Assembly: GCA_020718465.1 (NCBI GenBank)
Contig: DYRY01000010.1
Coordinates: forward strand, 1 to 33,016
Direction of reading: 5' to 3'
DNA from: Anaeromyxobacter dehalogenans
Lineage (GTDB): Bacteria > UBP6 > JAFGXH01
DNA length: 33,016 nt
The translations under genes and the position numbers were made by a program. The first letter of the stretch is position 1, and every line of letters starts with the position of its first letter. The notes beneath the pieces were generated by a model, which was not told where the DNA came from, did not search any database, and saw only the letters and a list, made by a program, of their open reading frames with translations. This document shows, one piece after another, positions 27,725 to 33,016 of the stretch.

Positions 27725-27755
27725 TAGTAACTAATATTAATATATTGTTTTATAA

Positions 27756-28376
27756 CTATCTAACAAAATGCCTAAAAAGATACTCAATAAGTTGCATACT
27801 TCCTCTACTTTCATATTGTGAAAACATAGATTCCATAAGTTGATATGCCTCTATTATTTTTTTCTGTTTTAGTAACTCAATTATTCTAAGTGATTTTTCA
27901 TCCAAAACATCAAAAACATCACTTTTTTCATTAAAAAACTGTTTTTTCAACTGTTTATCTAAATCTAATAGAGAGTGAGTTGGACTATTTTTGATTTGTA
28001 AATCAGTCTCTTCCTCATCTGAATTATCTACTTTTTTTAGATGTTGCTCTGTTAAGGGATTTGATTTAGGTCTACTACTCTCTTTTTGTTTGAGAAGAGT
28101 ATTAATATCTGTTGTAGAGTATATACTTTTGTTTTTTCTTACAGTTTCCCCTTCAACATCCTCTTCAAGTAAAAAATCCTCTTCTGATAAATCTTGAGTA
28201 TACTCCTCAACCTGTTTTGATAAAAGATCCTCTATATCAACAACTCCTTTTTTAATAGGTTTATCACTGATTTCAATTGTTCGCTCTTCAAACTCAATCT
28301 CTTCCATATCAAGAACAAGAATTTTTTCCTGTTTAGCCTTATCTGCTTTATTTAAGAGTAGCTCTGAAATATCCAT
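27756..28376 (-). CDS. Low-complexity acidic protein with repeated DIxxLL motifs, function unknown
   Basis: ORF with MDISELL, VDIEDLL and TDINTLL motifs and a helical C-terminus (VLDEKSLRIIELLKQKKIIEAYQLMESMFSQYE). The supplied ORF start (28409) is a TTG; ATG 28376 (MDISELL) is preferred. Confidence 0.65.
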   Translation of the reverse strand: MDISELLLNKADKAKQEKILVLDMEEIEFEERTIEISDKPIKKGVVDIEDLLSKQVEEYTQDLSEEDFLLEEDVEGETVRKNKSIYSTTDINTLLKQKESSRPKSNPLTEQHLKKVDNSDEEETDLQIKNSPTHSLLDLDKQLKKQFFNEKSDVFDVLDEKSLRIIELLKQKKIIEAYQLMESMFSQYESRGSMQLIEYLFRHFVR

Positions 28377-28755
28377 TGTTTTTTTATTCTCTATCACGTT
28401 TAAAACCAAAAGTTCAAAAAATTATATAAAAAAAAAAGATAAAAATCAAATTTTATTTCTATTATTTAGTTATATGCTGGAAATTCGCAAATAATAGATG
28501 AATTAAATCAATTTAATATAAGAAATATGGTAAAAATTACTTAGTTTTTATAGAGAGTTGCTTCCATTGTTAAAATCTTGTGAATTTATAAAAATCACTA
28601 CCATTAGCTATTTTTTTATGATATATAAATTGAATTAGATGGGTTTTATAGTTTTTTATCTTTAAAATAAAGAACTTTAAAAACACTTTTTTCTTAATAT
28701 TCTTAATTTGATGGTGTTAAAATTTCTCTACTGTCTATTAATGGAGGGACTCAAT

Positions 28756-29949
28756 ATGTTTTGGAATGAGATTCAAAAAAAAGCAAAAGAGTATCGTATG
28801 GATATGGCTAAATTTCTATCCGATTTGGTAAAAATTCACTCAATCTCTTGTAAAGAGAGAGATGTTGTTTTAAGAATCAAAGAGGAGATGGAAAAAGTAG
28901 GCTTTGATGAGATTATTATTGATGGTCTTGGAAACATATTGGGAAGAGTTGGTAATGGACCAAGAGTAATTGCAATTGATGCTCATATTGATACTGTTGA
29001 CCTTGGTGAACGTTCCGCTTGGAGTAGAGATCCTTTAAGTGGTGATATTGATGATGTAAATGTTTATGGTCGTGGAACAACTGATCAAACTGGTGGTCTT
29101 GTTTCTGGTGTTTATGCTGGTAAAATTGTTAAAGATCTAAATCTTGGTGAAGATGTTACTGTTTGGGTAACAGGAACAGTTATGGAAGAGGATTGTGATG
29201 GTCTTTGTTGGCAATATATTCTTAATGAAGTTAAACTTAGACCAGAGTTTGTTGTTATCACAGAACCAACAAATCTAAATATCTATAGAGGCCATAGAGG
29301 TCGTATGGAGATTAAAGTTTATGTTAAAGGGCTTTCAGCTCATGGTTCAGCTCCAGAGAGAGGTGATAATGCTATTTTTAAAATGGCAAAAATCCTTAAT
29401 GAGCTTGAAGAGCTTCATCCAAAACTTAAAAATGATGATTTCTTAGGAAAAGGATCTTTAACTGTTTCTCAATTTTTCTCAAGTTCACCATCTCAATGTG
29501 CTGTTGCAGATGAGGCTTGGATATCTATTGATCGTCGCCTTACTTGGGGTGAAACAAAAGAGTCTGCTATTAGTGAGATTGAGGCATTACCTTCTGTTAA
29601 AAAATTTGGTGCAAAAGTTGAGATGTATATGTACTCTGAAACTGCATATACAGGACTTGTATATCCAACAGAGAAATATTATCCAACTTGGAAAATCGAG
29701 GAGAATCATCCGCTTGTTCAACAGTGTGTTTCAACTTTTGAAAATCTTTTTGAGAAAAAACCTATTGTTGATAAATGGACATTCTCAACAAATGGTGTAT
29801 CTATAATGGGTAGAGAGGGGATTCCTTGTATTGGTTTTGGACCAGGAAATGAGATTTATGCTCATGCACCAAATGAGTTTGTTCCAATTGAGCATTTAGA
29901 AGTATGTGCAGCATTCTATGCTGGATTAATAGCTACAACAAAAAAATAG
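28756..29949 (+). CDS. ygeY: YgeY-family M20 metallohydrolase
   Basis: M20 motifs: [57 protein letters not shown]. Followed directly by ygeW, the known neighbour. ATG 28756 (MFWNEIQ) with GGAGG upstream is preferred over the ORF start 28708. Confidence 0.87.
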   Translation: MFWNEIQKKAKEYRMDMAKFLSDLVKIHSISCKERDVVLRIKEEMEKVGFDEIIIDGLGNILGRVGNGPRVIAIDAHIDTVDLGERSAWSRDPLSGDIDDVNVYGRGTTDQTGGLVSGVYAGKIVKDLNLGEDVTVWVTGTVMEEDCDGLCWQYILNEVKLRPEFVVITEPTNLNIYRGHRGRMEIKVYVKGLSAHGSAPERGDNAIFKMAKILNELEELHPKLKNDDFLGKGSLTVSQFFSSSPSQCAVADEAWISIDRRLTWGETKESAISEIEALPSVKKFGAKVEMYMYSETAYTGLVYPTEKYYPTWKIEENHPLVQQCVSTFENLFEKKPIVDKWTFSTNGVSIMGREGIPCIGFGPGNEIYAHAPNEFVPIEHLEVCAAFYAGLIATTKK

Positions 29950-29980
29950 TTAACCAATATTCTTTTTTAAGGAGTTTTTA

Positions 29981-31174
29981 ATGCAACAGATTTCCATCAA
30001 AAAAAATATTGAGCTTTTAAAAAAGCTCTCAACTGATATGTATGAGAAAGATTTTCTTTTAACTTGGGAAAAAAGTTTTGATGAGATTCAGGCAACAATT
30101 TTGGTTGCTGAGGCTCTTAAAGAGATGCATCGCACAAATATATCCACAAGAATTTTTGACAGTGGATTGGGAATCTCTATATTCAAAGATAACTCAACAA
30201 GAACAAAATTTAGTTTTGCATCTGCTGTGAATGCACTTGGTCTTGCAGTTCAAGATTTTGATGAGAAAAAATCTCAAATTGCACATGGTGAAACTGTAAG
30301 AGAGACTGCAAATATGGTATCTTTTACAGCAGATGTTATTGGTATTCGTGATGATATGTATCTTGGAGAGGGAGATCGTTACCAAAGAGAGGTTAGTGAG
30401 GCAGTTCAATATGGTTATGATAAAGGAATTCTTCACCAAAGACCAACTTTAGTTAACCTTCAATCTGATATTGACCATCCAACTCAATCTATGTCTGACT
30501 TAGCAAAATTAAAAGACTATTTTGGTGGTTTTGAGAATCTTAAAGGAAAAAAAATTGCAATGACTTGGGCATACTCTCCAAGTTATGGTAAACCACTCTC
30601 TGTTCCACAAGGTGTTATTGGATTAATGAGTCGTTTTGGAATGGATGTAACTCTTGCATATCCAGAGGGATATGAGTTAATTCCTGAAGTTGTTGAGGTT
30701 GCTAAAAAGAATGCAGCTGTAAGTGGTGGTAAATTTGAAATCGTTCATAGTATGGATGAGGCTTTCAAAGATGCACATATTGTTTATCCTAAATCTTGGG
30801 CTCCATATTGGGTAATGCAAAAACGTACAGACCTTCTCCGTTCAGGGGATCATAAAGGTCTTGAAGAGCTTGAAAAACAGGCTCTTGCAAATAATGCAAA
30901 ACATACAGATTGGGAGTGTACAGAAGAGAATATGAAACTTACTCAAAATGGTGCAGCTCTATATCAACACTGTTTACCTGCAGATATAACAGGTTTAAGT
31001 TGTAAACAGGGAGAGGTTGTTCGTTCTGTTTTTGATAGATATATTCCAGACACATATCATCAAGCAAGTTTTAAACCTTTTGTTATTATGGCAATGATTT
31101 TACTTGGAAAAGTTTCAAATCCTGCTCAAAAACTTGAGGAGTTAATTGCTAAATCAATCAAAAGACAGTTTTAA
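29981..31174 (+). CDS. ygeW: YgeW-type (knotted) carbamoyltransferase
   Basis: FKDNSTRTKFSFASAVNALGLAVQDFDEKKSQIAHGETVRETANMVSFTADVIGIRDDMYLGEG, RPTLVNLQSDIDHPTQSMSDL, QHCLPADI. Strong resemblance to YgeW. Confidence 0.92.
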   Translation: MQQISIKKNIELLKKLSTDMYEKDFLLTWEKSFDEIQATILVAEALKEMHRTNISTRIFDSGLGISIFKDNSTRTKFSFASAVNALGLAVQDFDEKKSQIAHGETVRETANMVSFTADVIGIRDDMYLGEGDRYQREVSEAVQYGYDKGILHQRPTLVNLQSDIDHPTQSMSDLAKLKDYFGGFENLKGKKIAMTWAYSPSYGKPLSVPQGVIGLMSRFGMDVTLAYPEGYELIPEVVEVAKKNAAVSGGKFEIVHSMDEAFKDAHIVYPKSWAPYWVMQKRTDLLRSGDHKGLEELEKQALANNAKHTDWECTEENMKLTQNGAALYQHCLPADITGLSCKQGEVVRSVFDRYIPDTYHQASFKPFVIMAMILLGKVSNPAQKLEELIAKSIKRQF

Positions 31175-31202
31175 TTTTATAAAAACATTATAATTTGATT
31201 TT

Positions 31203-31236
31203 TTGGGGGCGTTATTTATAATGCCCCCAATTTTTT
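31203..31236 (+). terminator. Hairpin plus T-tract, Rho-independent terminator-like, between ygeW and the PLP enzyme gene
   Basis: TTGGGGGCGTTA-TTTA-TAATGCCCCCAA: 12-bp stem (one G-T wobble), 4-nt loop, then TTTTTT (31231-31236). Confidence 0.8.
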
Positions 31237-31254
31237 ATATAAAAGGAGAAAAAA

Positions 31255-32736
31255 ATGATTCCTATTATTGATTCAGTCATCCATCCAGAGGCAGTTGAGA
31301 ATAGCATTAAACGATTTAAAAAACAGGGAATTATCCTTCCAACATTTGAAGAGATGAGAAATCCAGAGCTTATTCCTGAAAAAATCAAAAAAAATCTTAA
31401 AAATATTGGTTTATGGGATTTAAATCCTCTTAATCTTTTTAGAATCACTTGGAAAAATGAGCCAGTTGAGAATGGTGGTGGTTATGGAAAGGTTAACTAT
31501 CTTGAGTTACCATCAGAATTAACAGGTATTAAGGCAAGAGTTGTTCTTCTTGTTGGTAAATGGTTTCCAACTGGTGCACATAAAGTTGGTGCTGCCTATG
31601 GTTGTTTAGCTCCAGCAATTGTATCAGGTCTTTTTGATCCAACAGTTCATAAAGCTGTTTGGCCATCAACAGGAAACTACTGTCGTGGTGGAGCATTTGA
31701 TTCTCATTTAATGGGGTGTGAATCTGTTGCTATTCTTCCTGAAGAGATGAGTCAAGAGCGTTTTAATTGGTTGAAAGGGATTGCCTCTGAGATTATTGCA
31801 ACACCAGGTTGTGAATCAAATGTTAAAGAGATTTATGATGCATGTTGGGATATAAGAAAAAATAGAAAAGATCATGTTATTTTTAATCAATTTGATGAGT
31901 TTGGAAATCCTGCTTGGCACTATAATGTTACAGGTCCAGCTATTGAAGAGGTTTATGGATATCTAAAAACAGAAACATCATCTCTCTCTGCATTTATCTC
32001 TGCAACAGGTTCTGCTGGAACAATTGCAGCAGGAGATTATTTGAAAAAAATCCATCCTCAAATGAAAATCTCTGCTTCAGAGGCTCTTCAATGCCCAACT
32101 ATTCTAGCAAATGGTTTTGGTGGTCATAGAATTGAGGGTATTGGTGATAAACATATTCCTTGGGTTCATAACACTAAAAATACAGATGTTATAACTGCAA
32201 TTGATGATGAAGATTGTATGAGACTACTTCGTCTTTTTAATGAAAAAGAGGGACATACATATTTGAAAAAAATGGGGTTACCAGAGGAGTTAGTAAATCA
32301 ACTTCATCTTCTTGGAATCTCTGGAATATCAAACATGCTCTCTGCAATTAAAACTGCAAAATATTATGAGATGACCTCTGATGATATTATTTTTACTCTT
32401 GCAACAGACTCTGCTGATATGTATCAATCAAGAGTTGTTGAGTTAAAAAAAGAGAGAGGAAAATATACATCAGTTCAAGCTGTTAAAGATTATGAAAAAT
32501 GTATGCTTGGTGCAACAGTTGACTATATGCAGGAGTTAACTTATGCAGATAGAAAACGTGTTCACAATCTAAAATATTACACTTGGGTTGAGCAACAAGC
32601 AAAAGAGACAGAAGATTTAAATACTCTTTGGTATGATAGAACTATTTGGGATAGACTATTTAATCAACCTAAAAGATGGGATGAGATGATTAAAGAGTTT
32701 AATGAAAAAACTGGAGTTCTAAAAAAACTAAAATAG
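31255..32736 (+). CDS. Fold-type II pyridoxal-phosphate-dependent enzyme (TrpB/cysteine-synthase-like)
   Basis: PTGAHKVGAAYG (candidate Schiff-base Lys), WPSTGNYCRGGAFDSHLMGCESVAILPEEMSQERFNWLKGIASEIIATPG, ATGSAGTIAAGDYL. AGGAG upstream. Confidence 0.85.
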   Translation: MIPIIDSVIHPEAVENSIKRFKKQGIILPTFEEMRNPELIPEKIKKNLKNIGLWDLNPLNLFRITWKNEPVENGGGYGKVNYLELPSELTGIKARVVLLVGKWFPTGAHKVGAAYGCLAPAIVSGLFDPTVHKAVWPSTGNYCRGGAFDSHLMGCESVAILPEEMSQERFNWLKGIASEIIATPGCESNVKEIYDACWDIRKNRKDHVIFNQFDEFGNPAWHYNVTGPAIEEVYGYLKTETSSLSAFISATGSAGTIAAGDYLKKIHPQMKISASEALQCPTILANGFGGHRIEGIGDKHIPWVHNTKNTDVITAIDDEDCMRLLRLFNEKEGHTYLKKMGLPEELVNQLHLLGISGISNMLSAIKTAKYYEMTSDDIIFTLATDSADMYQSRVVELKKERGKYTSVQAVKDYEKCMLGATVDYMQELTYADRKRVHNLKYYTWVEQQAKETEDLNTLWYDRTIWDRLFNQPKRWDEMIKEFNEKTGVLKKLK

Positions 32737-32812
32737 TCAAAACTTTTAACAATCCTTCAAAAACAATTGAGAATTACTTTTATTTATTTTTTTTAAATTA
32801 ATTTTATTTATT

Positions 32813-32973
32813 AGACCTCTTGCATAACCTAAAAGAAGAGAAAAAAAGAGTTTTTTTTATATTTTTTTAAAGAACCCTCTCCCTAAATCCCTCTCCAATA
32901 CTTGGCGAGGGACTTGAAGAAAAAAATAATTTTATTATTTTTTATAATATAAATAGGGTTCTGCAAGAAGTAT
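32813..32973. mobile_element. Candidate ~161-bp non-autonomous (MITE-like) element with imperfect terminal inverted repeats
   Basis: AGACCTCTTGCATAACC (32813-32829) versus the reverse complement of GGTTCTGCAAGAAGTAT (32957-32973): 14 of 17 positions match. Non-coding; contains an internal C-rich hairpin. Confidence 0.5.
32875..32912. repeat. CCCTCTCC direct repeat and hairpin inside the candidate MITE
   Basis: CCCTCTCCC (32875-32883) and CCCTCTCC (32889-32896). Hairpin TCCCTC-T-CCAA-TAC-TTGG-C-GAGGGA (32888-32912). Unusually C/G-rich for this sequence. Confidence 0.65.
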
Positions 32974-33016
32974 AATAATAGAAAATGTTAATGCAGAAAT
33001 AAAGGTTTTTAAAATT

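Noticed and set aside
28411-28755. Possible purine riboswitch or other leader RNA upstream of ygeY
   Set aside because: The region is long enough, but I could not find conserved purine-riboswitch-like elements or a convincing structured core by eye.
29498-29806. 102-aa ORF inside ygeY (and the antisense ORF 30194-30439 inside ygeW)
   Set aside because: Contained in strongly supported genes on another frame or strand.

Overview
AT-rich bacterial chromosomal window, diderm by its gene content (PilQ secretin, RodA/PBP2, PBP1A). It is almost fully coding. Left to right: (i) the C-terminal end of a xanthine-dehydrogenase-type molybdenum hydroxylase, cut by the window edge; (ii) queA (-); (iii) a tightly packed 9-gene unit (1991-11618, +) of pilM-N-O-P-Q, a Cys-rich lipoprotein, a repeat-containing protein, a Roadblock/LC7 protein and a type II dehydroquinase; (iv) an unknown gene and a RelA/SpoT homolog (-); (v) a lytic transglycosylase and a membrane sulfatase-superfamily protein (+); (vi) rodA and mrdA/PBP2 (-), an HDOD protein (+), then PBP1A, a degenerate metallo-beta-lactamase/beta-CASP-like protein and a secreted protein (-); (vii) a low-complexity motif-repeat protein (-); (viii) ygeY, ygeW and a fold-type-II PLP enzyme (+), genes linked to anaerobic purine/urate catabolism; (ix) a ~161 bp element with imperfect terminal inverted repeats at the right edge. 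The most interesting signals are the motif-array protein at 9017-10762 (a 134-aa module duplicated almost perfectly in tandem, with six copies of an F-x-D-I-S-type motif) next to a Roadblock gene inside the pilus operon, a PilQ with a ~340-aa coiled-coil insertion, and an MBL-fold protein that appears to have lost several metal ligands. All calls come from reading translations by eye; no database search was run.
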